A DNA stretch of 44,062 nt from Limisphaerales bacterium (lineage in GTDB: Bacteria; Verrucomicrobiota; Verrucomicrobiia; Limisphaerales; SXTU01). The translations under genes were made by a program, and so were the position numbers. A model generated the notes under the pieces. The model worked only from the letters and a program-made list of their open reading frames with translations. It was not told where the DNA came from and made no database searches. Numbering within the stretch: the first letter of the stretch is position 1; each line of letters opens with the position of its first letter. Positions 7,354-15,281 of this stretch are shown piece after piece. The stretch spans positions 1-44,062 of the forward strand of contig WRPG01000044.1 of NCBI GenBank assembly GCA_009773355.1, given 5' to 3'.

Positions 7354-8609
7354 GCGTGCGCGAAGACGTCCGCCGCGTCGTCATCACCGGCCTGGGCGTC
7401 GTCGCGCCGAACGGGTGCGACGTGGAGCGGTTCTGGGATTCCATCTGCCGGGGGGAGAGCGCCGCCGCGCCGGTGACGCGGTTCGACACGTCGCCGTTCC
7501 CGACCAAAATCGCGTGCGAGGTGCGCGACCTCGAGGTGGGCAAATACCTCGAAGCCCGCAAGGCCCGGCGTTTCGCGCTGGCGACGCGGTTCGGGCTGTG
7601 CGCGGCGGTGATGGCGATGCGGGACGCGGGGATTGACTTGAAGGACCACAACCCCGACCGGGCCGGCCTCGTGGAAGGCACGTCCATCGAGGGCATGGAC
7701 AGCTCCTACCAGACGCAGTTGACGCTGTTGCAAAAGGGCTACAAGTCCATCAGCCCCTTCGCGCTCATCAACGCCTACTGCGGCGGCGTGAGCGCGGAGA
7801 TCGCGCTGGAGCTGGGCATCAAGGGGCACGTCGTCAACCTCAGCACCGGCAGCGCCTCGGGCAACGACGCCATCGGGCTGGCGCTGGACATGATCGCGCG
7901 GGACGACGCGGACATCATGCTGGCGGGCGGGGCGGAGACGCCGCTGCTGACGCCGCTGTGGGGCGCGTTCTGCCTGACGAAGGTGATGACCACGGCCAAC
8001 GCCGCGCCGGCGCGGGCGATGCGGCCGTTCGACCAGGCGCGCGACGGCTTCGTGCTGGGCGAGGGCGCGGCGTTCCTCGTGCTCGAGGAGCTGGCGCACG
8101 CGCTGGGCCGCGGCGCGCGGATTTACGCGGAGCTGGCGGGGCACGGGCGCAGTTGCGAGGCGCACCACTCGGTCACGCCGCATCCCGAAGGCGTGGGCGT
8201 GCGGCGCGCGATTGAGAAGGCGCTCCGCCGCGCGCGCATGGACGCGACGCAAATCCAGTATGTCAACGCGCACGGCACCGCGACGCCCGCCAACGACGAG
8301 GCGGAGACCGCCGGCATCAAGACCGCGTTTGGCGCGCACGCGCGGCGGCTGGCCGTCAGCTCGACCAAGCCCGTGACCGGCCACCTGCTCGGCGCGTCCG
8401 GCGCGGTTGAGAGCGTCGTCACCACGCTGGCCATCCACCGGCAGGTGATCCCGCCGACGCTGAACCTGGCCACGCCGCTGGCAGATTGCGACCTGGACTA
8501 CGTGCCAGGCGTGGCGCGGCCGTATCCGCTGACGGCGGCGGCGAACTTGAACTCGGGTTTCGGCGGGAAGAACTCGTGCCTCATCTTCCGCGAGTATCGG
8601 CGCGCATGA
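7350..8609 (+). CDS. FabF-like beta-ketoacyl-ACP synthase with Cys-to-Ser active site
   Basis: A 419-aa thiolase-fold condensing enzyme of KAS II (FabF) type. The start at 7350 (MSVREDVRRVVITG) overlaps the previous stop as ATGA. The catalytic frame can be placed exactly against E. coli FabF with a constant offset of five: H308 (AHGTATPANDEAE), K340 and H345 (TKPVTGHLLGASGA) match H303, K335 and H340. The nucleophile position, C163 in FabF, is S168 here (STGSASGNDAIG; codon AGC at 7851-7853). The GFGGKN glycine loop near the C-terminus is kept. Without the Cys, normal condensation is not expected; a decarboxylase, chain-length-factor-like or partner-subunit role is possible. It also overlaps the downstream sensor kinase gene by ATGA. 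No acyl carrier protein or second ketosynthase lies in the window. Confidence 0.9.
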   Translation: MSVREDVRRVVITGLGVVAPNGCDVERFWDSICRGESAAAPVTRFDTSPFPTKIACEVRDLEVGKYLEARKARRFALATRFGLCAAVMAMRDAGIDLKDHNPDRAGLVEGTSIEGMDSSYQTQLTLLQKGYKSISPFALINAYCGGVSAEIALELGIKGHVVNLSTGSASGNDAIGLALDMIARDDADIMLAGGAETPLLTPLWGAFCLTKVMTTANAAPARAMRPFDQARDGFVLGEGAAFLVLEELAHALGRGARIYAELAGHGRSCEAHHSVTPHPEGVGVRRAIEKALRRARMDATQIQYVNAHGTATPANDEAETAGIKTAFGAHARRLAVSSTKPVTGHLLGASGAVESVVTTLAIHRQVIPPTLNLATPLADCDLDYVPGVARPYPLTAAANLNSGFGGKNSCLIFREYRRA

Positions 8610-10786
8610 GCTTCTCCGCCTTCATCCCGCTCACGGCCGCCATCACCAACCTGGCGCTGACGCTGTTCGTGCTGACGCGCGACCTGCGCTCGCAGCTCAA
8701 CCGCGTCTTCCTGCTGTGGGGGCTGTCCATCGTGGTCTGGAACCTCGGCACGTTCTTCATGTTCACGGTCGAGCAGCCGGAGGACGCCCTGTTCTGGTGC
8801 CGCTTCCTGCACTTCGGCGTCATCTTCATCCCGGTGAGCATGTTCCACCTGGCGCTGCTGGTCGCGCAGGTGCCGGTGACGCCGCGCATCCGGTGGCTCT
8901 ACGGGTGGTTCGCGCTGCTCGCCCTGCTGAACCTCACGCCTTACTTCACCGCCGGCGTCCGCAACGCCGGCTACGCCTTCTACTCCGTGGCGGGGCCGGG
9001 CTTCTGGGTCTTCGCGGTGAGCCACACCGTGCTGGTGCTGGCCACCATCGTCATCCTTTACCGCAAGCAGGCGCGGCTCCAGCGGGTTCACCGGGCGCGC
9101 ATCGAGTCCATGTTGCTGGCCAACGGCATCCTGATTCTGTTTGGCTTCAACGACATCCTGCCCATCCTCGGCTACACCACCTACCCGCTCATCAACAAGC
9201 CCATCTTCCCCTTCGGCAGCGCGGCGGCGATTTTCTACGGCATCATCGTCGGCTACAGTGTCCTCCAGCATCACCTGCTGGACATTCACGTCACGCTCGG
9301 CAAGGCCGCCGCGCACGCGGTGCGGCTGCTGTTCCTCTTCCTCGTCGGCCTGCTGCTGCTGCTGCTGCTCAACGTCTTCCGCCCCGGCGAGTTCACCGGC
9401 TTCACCTTCTTCGGCTCGCTGGTGGTGCTGCTGGTCAGCGCGCTCGTGGCCTCGATTTTCTTCCCACGCCTCTTTGGCAAGGGCGATGAATCCCTCGAAC
9501 AGCGCATCCTCAGCGACCGCTACGGCGACCGCTTCGAGTATCACGACAAGGTGCGCTCCTTCCTCCAGGAGGTGCAGTTCTACAACAACGCCGACCTGCT
9601 GCTCAACGACCTCGACGCGCTGTTCGTGAAAACCATCCGCGTGCGCAACTACCAGATCATCCTGCTCGACGAGTCCACGCACGTCTTCACCGTGTTTCGC
9701 GGCCACCCGAAGGCCGCGCAGGCGCAGCTCCCCGAGCTGCGCGCCGACTCGCCCATCTTCCAGCTCTTCCAAAACACCACCGCCACCTACCTCGCCTTCA
9801 ACCTCGCCTACATCATGCCGGGCGAGACCGAGATGGAGCGCGAGGCGCGGCAGCTTTTGAAACGCTTCGAGCCGGAGTTTTGCTTCCCGTTCTTCAGCGG
9901 CGACGAGCCGTTCGGCCTGCTGCTCATCGGCGAGAAAACCAGCGGCACGCCCTACACGCCGAACGACCTGCAACTGCTCACGCGCCTGGTCAAGAACCTC
10001 AGCCTCATCCTCAACCAGATCCGTCTGAAGAAACAGGTGCTGCTCGCGGAGGAGCTGGAGCTGCTGGGCCGCATGTCGCGCGGCATGGCGCATGACTTGA
10101 ACAACCTGCTCACGCCGGTTTCCACCTTCCTGCAAATCACCAAGGAGACCGCCAACGGCAGCACCGAAGGCGCGAACGAGCTGCTCCCCACCTGCCTGCG
10201 CAACGTCGGCACCATCCAGGCCTACGTGAAGGACGCCCTGTTCTTCTCGCAGAACCACACCGTGCAGATTTCGCGCACGCCGATTGACCAGCTCATCCAC
10301 AAGGTCATCGAGCTGGCCGAGCCGAAGCTCAAGCGCCGCCAGGTGCGCGCCGAAGTGCCCGAGCACCCGCCCACGCTGGTCGAGATGGACGCCGTGCTCA
10401 TGCAGCGCTGCCTCGGCAACATCCTGTCCAACGCGATTGACGCCTCGCCGGTCGGCGCGACCGTGCGCATCGAGCTGCAAAACCTCGCCGCCCCCGAGGC
10501 GGGCCGCGAGTGGGTGCGCGTGCGCGTCATTGACCACGGCGAGGGCATCAGCCGCGAGAACCTCCAGCGGCTCACGTCCGCCTATTTCACCACCAAGGAT
10601 TCCGGCGACGAAAACCGCGGCTTCGGCCTCGGCCTGGCGATCTGCCGGAAAATCGTCCACCAGCACGGCGGCAACCTGAACATCGCCAGCGAGGAGAAGA
10701 AGGGCACGACCGTCACGGTGGACCTGCCCGTCCACTTCGCCCCGCCCAGCCCGCCGCCCAACATCCCGCTGGAGGTGGAGGCATGA
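8606..10786 (+). CDS. 7TM-sensing histidine kinase
   Basis: A sensor kinase of 726 aa. The start at 8606 overlaps the ketosynthase stop (ATGA); earlier in-frame starts lie inside that gene. The first 235 or so residues form about seven membrane helices of the HisKA_7TM sensor type, followed by another hydrophobic pair (about 240-290). A GAF-like region follows (about 330-475). The kinase core has its phospho-accepting His at residue 496 (MSRGMAHDLNNLLTPV, NtrB-like). The HATPase domain shows an N box (LGNILSNAIDAS), G1 (DHGEGIS), F box (YFTTKD) and G2 (GFGLGLAIC). The C-terminus ends in a proline-rich tail. Coupling to a lipid-type enzyme pair suggests it senses a membrane or lipid state (inference). 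The likely partner is the REC-containing kinase 104 bp downstream. Confidence 0.9.
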   Translation: MSFSAFIPLTAAITNLALTLFVLTRDLRSQLNRVFLLWGLSIVVWNLGTFFMFTVEQPEDALFWCRFLHFGVIFIPVSMFHLALLVAQVPVTPRIRWLYGWFALLALLNLTPYFTAGVRNAGYAFYSVAGPGFWVFAVSHTVLVLATIVILYRKQARLQRVHRARIESMLLANGILILFGFNDILPILGYTTYPLINKPIFPFGSAAAIFYGIIVGYSVLQHHLLDIHVTLGKAAAHAVRLLFLFLVGLLLLLLLNVFRPGEFTGFTFFGSLVVLLVSALVASIFFPRLFGKGDESLEQRILSDRYGDRFEYHDKVRSFLQEVQFYNNADLLLNDLDALFVKTIRVRNYQIILLDESTHVFTVFRGHPKAAQAQLPELRADSPIFQLFQNTTATYLAFNLAYIMPGETEMEREARQLLKRFEPEFCFPFFSGDEPFGLLLIGEKTSGTPYTPNDLQLLTRLVKNLSLILNQIRLKKQVLLAEELELLGRMSRGMAHDLNNLLTPVSTFLQITKETANGSTEGANELLPTCLRNVGTIQAYVKDALFFSQNHTVQISRTPIDQLIHKVIELAEPKLKRRQVRAEVPEHPPTLVEMDAVLMQRCLGNILSNAIDASPVGATVRIELQNLAAPEAGREWVRVRVIDHGEGISRENLQRLTSAYFTTKDSGDENRGFGLGLAICRKIVHQHGGNLNIASEEKKGTTVTVDLPVHFAPPSPPPNIPLEVEA

Positions 10787-10811
10787 GCGCGCCTGGGTTC
10801 ACCATCCGCTC

Positions 10812-10878
10812 GGAGCGCAGGCGTCCAACCTGCGCGATGATGATAAGTCTGAACGCGCAGGATGGACTCCTGCGCTCC
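10812..10878. repeat. REP/BIME-like bipartite palindrome, GGAG type
   Basis: Arms 10812-10835 and 10855-10878 pair in 22 of 24 positions around a 19-nt centre, with outer ends GGAGCGC/GCGCTCC. Each arm is also its own hairpin (left GCAGG...CCTGC, right GCAGGA...TCCTGC on the complementary strand). The two mismatches between arms change base-pairing partners within an arm. The element lies between two kinase genes and ends 11 bp before the next ATG. GGAG next to a hairpin matches the described REP layout of a conserved tetranucleotide plus palindrome. Confidence 0.8.
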
Positions 10879-10889
10879 GTCCGTTCCAC

Positions 10890-12959
10890 ATGAAAACCCT
10901 CCTCGTCATCGCGCCGCAGCCGGGCCTCGCCGAGGCCGTGCGCTGCGTGCTGGACGCGGGCGCGTTCCGCGTGCTGCACCACGTCGAGGTCTGGGCCGCC
11001 GAGCCGCTGTTCAGTCAAGGCAGCGTTGATGCCGTCATCCTCGACGCCGAACTGACCGACGTGCGGCCCATCCGCGCCCTCGAGCATCTTCGCCGCGCGC
11101 TGCCCGGCTGCCCGGTCATCCTCTACGCCAACGCCAGCCAGTGGGAATGGGAGGAGGAGGCTTACCTGCTCGGCGTGGACTACATCCTGACCAAGCCCGT
11201 CCGCGCCCGCCTGCTGACCTCGCTGCTGGAGCGCAGTTGGCGGAAGGAGCAAACCCCGACGCCGGTGCCGCCGATGGTTTCGCCTCCCGCCGCCGCCGCG
11301 CCCGCGCGCAACCCCGATCCCGCCCTCGGCGCGCTGCGCGACTTCTCCGGCATCCTCACGCACAGCCTGCACACCGACGCGCTGCTTCGCGAGTTCCTCC
11401 AGCTCCTGCGCGAAATCCTCGGCGTCAACCGCGCCGCCATCTTCCTGCGCGACCCGGCGGCTTCGCTTTCCTCCGCGCCTGCGCTCGGTGTCCCGCCTTC
11501 AGGCGGTCCCGGACGCGGCGGACACGCTGAAGCGTGGACACCAAACGCGGCGCTGCCCGCCGCCTGCGCGCTCGGCCTCACGCCCCAGTTCCTCAGCCAC
11601 TTCGCGCTCTCCTTCCGGGGCGGCATCGGCGCGCACCTGCAACGCCACGCGCGCATCCTCCGGCGCGGCACCGCCGAGGCCGCGCACGACCCCGACATCG
11701 CGCGCGAGTTCGAGCTGCTCGGCGCGCAGGTCGCCATCCCCATCTTCGACCGCGAGTCGCTCCTCGGCATCGCCGTGTTCGACGGCCGGCTGACCGGCGA
11801 GCTGTTCACCAACGAGGAACTCGCACTCGTCTTCCACCTGCTCGAGGAACTCGGCCTCGCCATCCGCAACACCTGGCTGCACGACGCCCTCGCCGGCCAG
11901 CACGGCATGATGACCGACACGCTCGACCAGCTTGGCAGCGCGGTCGTCGTGGTCGCGCGCGACCTGAGCATCGTGCAGGCGAACCTCACCGCGCGCGGCT
12001 TGTTCCGGCGCGGCAGCACCAAGCCCGGCGACTCGTTCGCCTTCACCGACCTTCCGCAGTCACTCGGCAGCAAAGTCTTCGAGGCATTGCAGACCGGCTC
12101 CGCCCCGCCGCCCAGCCGTTGCAAGCTGCCCGGCACTGGCGATGCCACCTTCCGCGTCGTGCTCAAACCCTGCCAGCGCCGCAGCGCCACGGCGCCCGAG
12201 GCCGTGCTGCTCCTGCTCGACGACATGACGCAGGCCGACCGCGCGCAGCAGATGGAGGTCGAGGCCGCGAACCTGCGCCTCGTGCGCAAGATGGCCGAGC
12301 AGCTCGCGCACGAGATCGGCAACTCCCTCGTGCCGCTCTCCACCAGCCAGCAGCTCTTGAGCGAGGGCAAGGACGACCCCGCCACCCGCAAGGAAGTCAC
12401 CGGCATCATGGGCGACAGCGTGCGCCGCATCAGCCGGCTCGCCCGCCAGATGCAGTATCTCTCCCGCGATGGTCTGCGCCGCGTGGAAAGCGTGCCGCTG
12501 GCGCAGCTCATCGAGGAGGCGTTCAAGGAGGCCCACGCGGAAAACCCGCGCGCCTCCGCCCGCCTGCAATACGAAAGCGGCGGCCAGCCGCTCTCGCTCA
12601 TCGCCGAGCGCGCCGGCCTCAAGCACGCCCTCGCCGAAGTGCTGCTCAACGCCCTCCAGGCCACCCCCGACGACCAGCCCGTCGAAGTCGTTTCCAGCAC
12701 CGAGACGCAGCCTGACGGCTCGCGCTGGGTGCGGATAGACGTGCGCGACGCGGGCAAGGGCTTCGACGCCGAGAGCGCCGCGCACGCCACCGAGCCGTTT
12801 TACTCGCAGCGCACCGTCGGCCTCGGCCTCGGCCTGACGGTCACGCGGAAGATCGTCGAGCTGCATCGCGGCCGCATGGAGGTTCGCACCTCCGCTCCCG
12901 GCACCGTGAGCATATCCCTGCCCGCCAACGGCTCCGACCTGGAGCAGTTGGCGGAATGA
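10890..12959 (+). CDS. REC-GAF-PAS hybrid histidine kinase
   Basis: A soluble 689-aa kinase with no membrane segments. An N-terminal receiver domain (1-115) has a phospho-acceptor candidate D52 (AVILDAELTD) and K102 (YILTKPV). The acidic pair expected near residues 8-10 is replaced by A-P-Q, so metal binding and phosphorylation may be altered. A GAF domain follows (about 145-340), then a PAS-like region (about 345-440). The histidine is H474 (QLAHEIGNSLVPL) and the HATPase domain ends with G2 motif GLGLGLTVTRKIVE. A palindromic DNA element is translated in-frame at residues 200-218 inside the GAF region. The order suggests the 7TM kinase just upstream signals to this REC domain, though the REP-like element between them could uncouple expression. 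The output regulator is not in the window. Confidence 0.87.
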   Translation: MKTLLVIAPQPGLAEAVRCVLDAGAFRVLHHVEVWAAEPLFSQGSVDAVILDAELTDVRPIRALEHLRRALPGCPVILYANASQWEWEEEAYLLGVDYILTKPVRARLLTSLLERSWRKEQTPTPVPPMVSPPAAAAPARNPDPALGALRDFSGILTHSLHTDALLREFLQLLREILGVNRAAIFLRDPAASLSSAPALGVPPSGGPGRGGHAEAWTPNAALPAACALGLTPQFLSHFALSFRGGIGAHLQRHARILRRGTAEAAHDPDIAREFELLGAQVAIPIFDRESLLGIAVFDGRLTGELFTNEELALVFHLLEELGLAIRNTWLHDALAGQHGMMTDTLDQLGSAVVVVARDLSIVQANLTARGLFRRGSTKPGDSFAFTDLPQSLGSKVFEALQTGSAPPPSRCKLPGTGDATFRVVLKPCQRRSATAPEAVLLLLDDMTQADRAQQMEVEAANLRLVRKMAEQLAHEIGNSLVPLSTSQQLLSEGKDDPATRKEVTGIMGDSVRRISRLARQMQYLSRDGLRRVESVPLAQLIEEAFKEAHAENPRASARLQYESGGQPLSLIAERAGLKHALAEVLLNALQATPDDQPVEVVSSTETQPDGSRWVRIDVRDAGKGFDAESAAHATEPFYSQRTVGLGLGLTVTRKIVELHRGRMEVRTSAPGTVSISLPANGSDLEQLAE
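11487..11542. repeat. Bipartite palindrome inserted in-frame within a kinase gene
   Basis: Arms 11487-11509 and 11520-11542 share outer ends GGTGTC/GACACC and a central TTCA (TGAA) loop. The left arm folds as CCGCC-TTCA-GGCGG and the right as CACGC-TGAA-GCGTG. The stems differ between arms, but each keeps its own pairing. The element is translated as VPPSGGPGRGGHAEAWTPN within the GAF region of the downstream kinase. Its architecture matches the intergenic element at 12976. Confidence 0.8.
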
Positions 12960-12975
12960 TGGCTTGGTGGGGCGA

Positions 12976-13073
12976 GGAGCGCGGCGTTCACGCCGCTTCA
13001 AAGTCCGGAATCCACCGGCCAGACGTTACGCCACTGCCGCTCGAACGCTGAAGCGGACTGAAGTCCGCGCTCC
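12976..13073. repeat. REP/BIME-like bipartite palindrome upstream of lysS
   Basis: Arms 12976-13000 and 13049-13073 begin and end with GGAGCGC/GCGCTCC and match in 21 of 25 positions. All four differences are compensatory inside each arm: left GCGGCG-TTCA-CGCCGC, right (complement) GCGGAC-TTCA-GTCCGC. The spacer also contains TCCACCGG, which pairs with CCGGTGGA just after the right arm. The element fills most of the 226-bp gap between the kinase gene and lysS. Confidence 0.82.
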
Positions 13074-13185
13074 GGTGGACAATGTCAAGATGCGCTCCCT
13101 CATCGCGCTCCCGCACTTTCCGCGTGCAGCGCGCCCTGTCTCCGTGTTTCATCTCCACCCCGTCAGCCCGCTGCCGGACTTCCTT

Positions 13186-14634
13186 ATGGACGACACGAAT
13201 TCGCTCATCGAACAACGCAAGGCCAAGCTCGCCTCCCTGCGCAGCAAGGGCATTGACCCCTTCCAAAACAAGTTCTCGCCCAGCGAGACTTGCGCCGCCG
13301 CCCGCGCCAACTACGCCGAGGGCCGCGTCGTGGCCGTCGCCGGTCGCATCACCGCGCACCGCGACATGGGCAAGTCCATGTTCATTGACGTGAAGGACCA
13401 GAGCGGGCGCATCCAGGCCTACGCGCAGAAGAACGTCCTCGGCGACGAGCAGTTCCACATCTTCCAGCACCTCGATCTCGGCGATTTCATCGGCGTGAAA
13501 GGCACGCTCTTCACCACGCGCACCGGGGAAATCTCCGTGAAGGTCGAGTCCTTCACCATCCTCGCCAAGGCCCTGCGCCCGCCGCCCGCCAAGTGGCACG
13601 GCCTCGAAGACACCGAGATTCGCTACCGCCAGCGCTACCTCGACCTGATGGCCAACGATGACGTGAAGCGCGTCATGCTCCTGCGCAGCCAGGTCCTCCG
13701 CGAGATTCGCAACTTCCTCCACGGGCGCGGCTACGTGGAGGTCGAGACGCCGATGATGCAGGCCATTCCCGGCGGCGCGGCGGCGCGGCCCTTCATCACC
13801 AAGCACGAGTCGCTGGGCTGCAACTTCTACCTGCGCATCGCGCTGGAGCTTTACCTCAAGCGCCTGCTCGTGGGCGGCGTGGACAAGGTCTTCGAGATCG
13901 GCCGCAACTTCCGCAACGAGGGCCTCTCACGGAAGCACAACCCGGAGTTCACCATGCTCGAAGCCTACGAGGCCTTCGGCGACTACGAGACGATGATGGA
14001 CCTCGTGCAAGGGATGGTCTGCCATGTGTCGCAGGAGGTGCTGGATTCGTTGGTAATCGAGCACAAGGACGCCGAGGGCAAGGTGACCAAGACCATCAAC
14101 CTGACGCCGCCGTGGAATCGCATCCGCTACAAGGACATCGTCCGCGAGCGCGCCGGAGCGGACTGGTTTGACATTTCCCCTTCCGAGCGACGCCAGCGCG
14201 CGCACGACCTCGGCGCGGAGATTGGCAAGGAATACGAGGACTTCGAGGTGACGGGCGCGGTCTTCGAGAAGCTCATCGAGCCAACGCTGATTCAGCCCAC
14301 CTTCGTCACGCACCTGCCGAAGCAGCTTGTCCCGCTCGCCAAGCTCTCGCCCGACGACCCGACCACCGTCGAGGTCTTCGAGTGCTGCATCAACGGCCAG
14401 GAAATCGCCCCCGCCTACACCGAGCAGAACGACCCCATCGCCCAGCGCGAGGCACTGGAGCATCAGGCCGGCGGCGAGCAGCAGAAGCTCGACGAGGACT
14501 TCCTCACTGCACTGGAGCACGGCATGCCTCCCGCCGGCGGCATGGGCATGGGCATTGACCGCCTCTGCATGATGCTCCTCGGCCAGGAAAGCATCCGCGA
14601 CGTGATCCTCTTCCCGCAGTTGAAGCCGAAGTGA
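13186..14634 (+). CDS. lysS: Lysyl-tRNA synthetase, class II
   Basis: A 482-aa enzyme that charges tRNA-Lys with lysine using ATP. The start at 13186 (MDDTNSLIEQRKAKLASLRS) aligns with the usual N-terminus; a longer frame to 13090 or 12964 runs into repeat DNA and is not expected. The OB-fold anticodon-binding domain covers about residues 45-145. The class II core has motif 1 (VEVETPMMQAIPGGAAARPF), motif 2 (FEIGRNFRNEG from residue 236, then HNPEFTMLE) and motif 3 (GMGMGIDRLCMMLLG near 452). All residues expected for aminoacylation are present and the length is normal. It stands alone behind the palindromic element at 12976, with a separate promoter probably needed for the genes that follow. 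Confidence 0.97.
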   Translation: MDDTNSLIEQRKAKLASLRSKGIDPFQNKFSPSETCAAARANYAEGRVVAVAGRITAHRDMGKSMFIDVKDQSGRIQAYAQKNVLGDEQFHIFQHLDLGDFIGVKGTLFTTRTGEISVKVESFTILAKALRPPPAKWHGLEDTEIRYRQRYLDLMANDDVKRVMLLRSQVLREIRNFLHGRGYVEVETPMMQAIPGGAAARPFITKHESLGCNFYLRIALELYLKRLLVGGVDKVFEIGRNFRNEGLSRKHNPEFTMLEAYEAFGDYETMMDLVQGMVCHVSQEVLDSLVIEHKDAEGKVTKTINLTPPWNRIRYKDIVRERAGADWFDISPSERRQRAHDLGAEIGKEYEDFEVTGAVFEKLIEPTLIQPTFVTHLPKQLVPLAKLSPDDPTTVEVFECCINGQEIAPAYTEQNDPIAQREALEHQAGGEQQKLDEDFLTALEHGMPPAGGMGMGIDRLCMMLLGQESIRDVILFPQLKPK

Positions 14635-14657
14635 GTTTCGGCCTGCGGTTTTGCCGT

Positions 14658-14687
14658 TTGACCGTCCGCCATCGTAGAGGCTAGAAG
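14658..14687 (+). promoter_or_regulatory. Candidate sigma70-type promoter for the Panacea operon
   Basis: TTGACC (14658-14663) and TAGAAG (14682-14687) are separated by 18 bp and match the vegetative consensus in 5 and 4 of 6 positions. Transcription would start a few bases before the ATG at 14703, giving a very short leader. It lies in the 68-bp gap after lysS. Only the sequence match supports it. Confidence 0.35.
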
Positions 14688-14702
14688 TTCTGTGGTATCG
14701 CC

Positions 14703-15272
14703 ATGAAGCCCATCAAGTTCAACTTCAACGAGCGCAAGGCCGTGCAGGTCGCCGCCCGTCTCCTCGCGCACAACGGCGGCGAGATGAACTACATGGCCTT
14801 GATGAAGCTGCTCTATCTGGTGGACCGCGAGGCGTTGCTCCGGTTTGGCCGGCCCGTCACCGGCGATCAGGTCGTGGCGATGCGGCACGGCCCCGTCCTG
14901 AGCCGCGTGTTCGACCTCGTTTCGCAGAAGAAGCAGCGGCTGCCCAAGAGCCTGTGGCACCGGTTCATCCCCCGGCCCAGCGCCTACGTTTACACCGTCA
15001 GATTCAGCGGGGTTCCCGACGCGTCCGGCCTGTCAGAAGCCGAACTGGCCTTGACGGACGAGGTCTTTGCACGGCACCGCGACAAAACCGAGTGGGAACT
15101 GGTCGAGTTCACGCACGAGCTGCCGGAGTGGAGCGATCCCAAGCGCACGGCGAAGCCCATCCCGTTCGAGGCCATTCTCCGCGCCGGCCACAAGTCGAAG
15201 GCGGACATCGAGTCCATCGCCCGCGAGGCGGCGGCGGACGATTTCTTTGACACGGCGCTGGCGCGTGCCTGA
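14703..15272 (+). CDS. Panacea (DUF4065/SocA-like) domain protein, candidate antitoxin
   Basis: A soluble 189-aa protein. The Panacea signature covers about residues 8-130: a helical start (FNERKAVQVAARLLAHNG), then YMALMKLLYLVDREALLRFGRPVTGDQVVAMRHGPVLSRVFDLV, where MKLLY and the GPV turn are typical; the C-terminal part is less conserved. Panacea proteins include SocA of Caulobacter and a broad group shown to neutralise many unrelated toxins (PanAT systems). A short unknown gene follows after 9 bp, the arrangement expected of antitoxin then toxin. A vegetative-like promoter lies just upstream. Family assignment is firm; the antitoxin role is inferred from family and neighbour. Confidence 0.82.
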   Translation: MKPIKFNFNERKAVQVAARLLAHNGGEMNYMALMKLLYLVDREALLRFGRPVTGDQVVAMRHGPVLSRVFDLVSQKKQRLPKSLWHRFIPRPSAYVYTVRFSGVPDASGLSEAELALTDEVFARHRDKTEWELVEFTHELPEWSDPKRTAKPIPFEAILRAGHKSKADIESIAREAAADDFFDTALARA

Positions 15273-15281
15273 GAGCCGCCT

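Noticed and set aside
12964-13185. N-terminal extension of lysyl-tRNA synthetase from the longest open frame
   Set aside because: It runs through a palindromic element and has no similarity to a LysS N-terminus; the ATG at 13186 fits the family.
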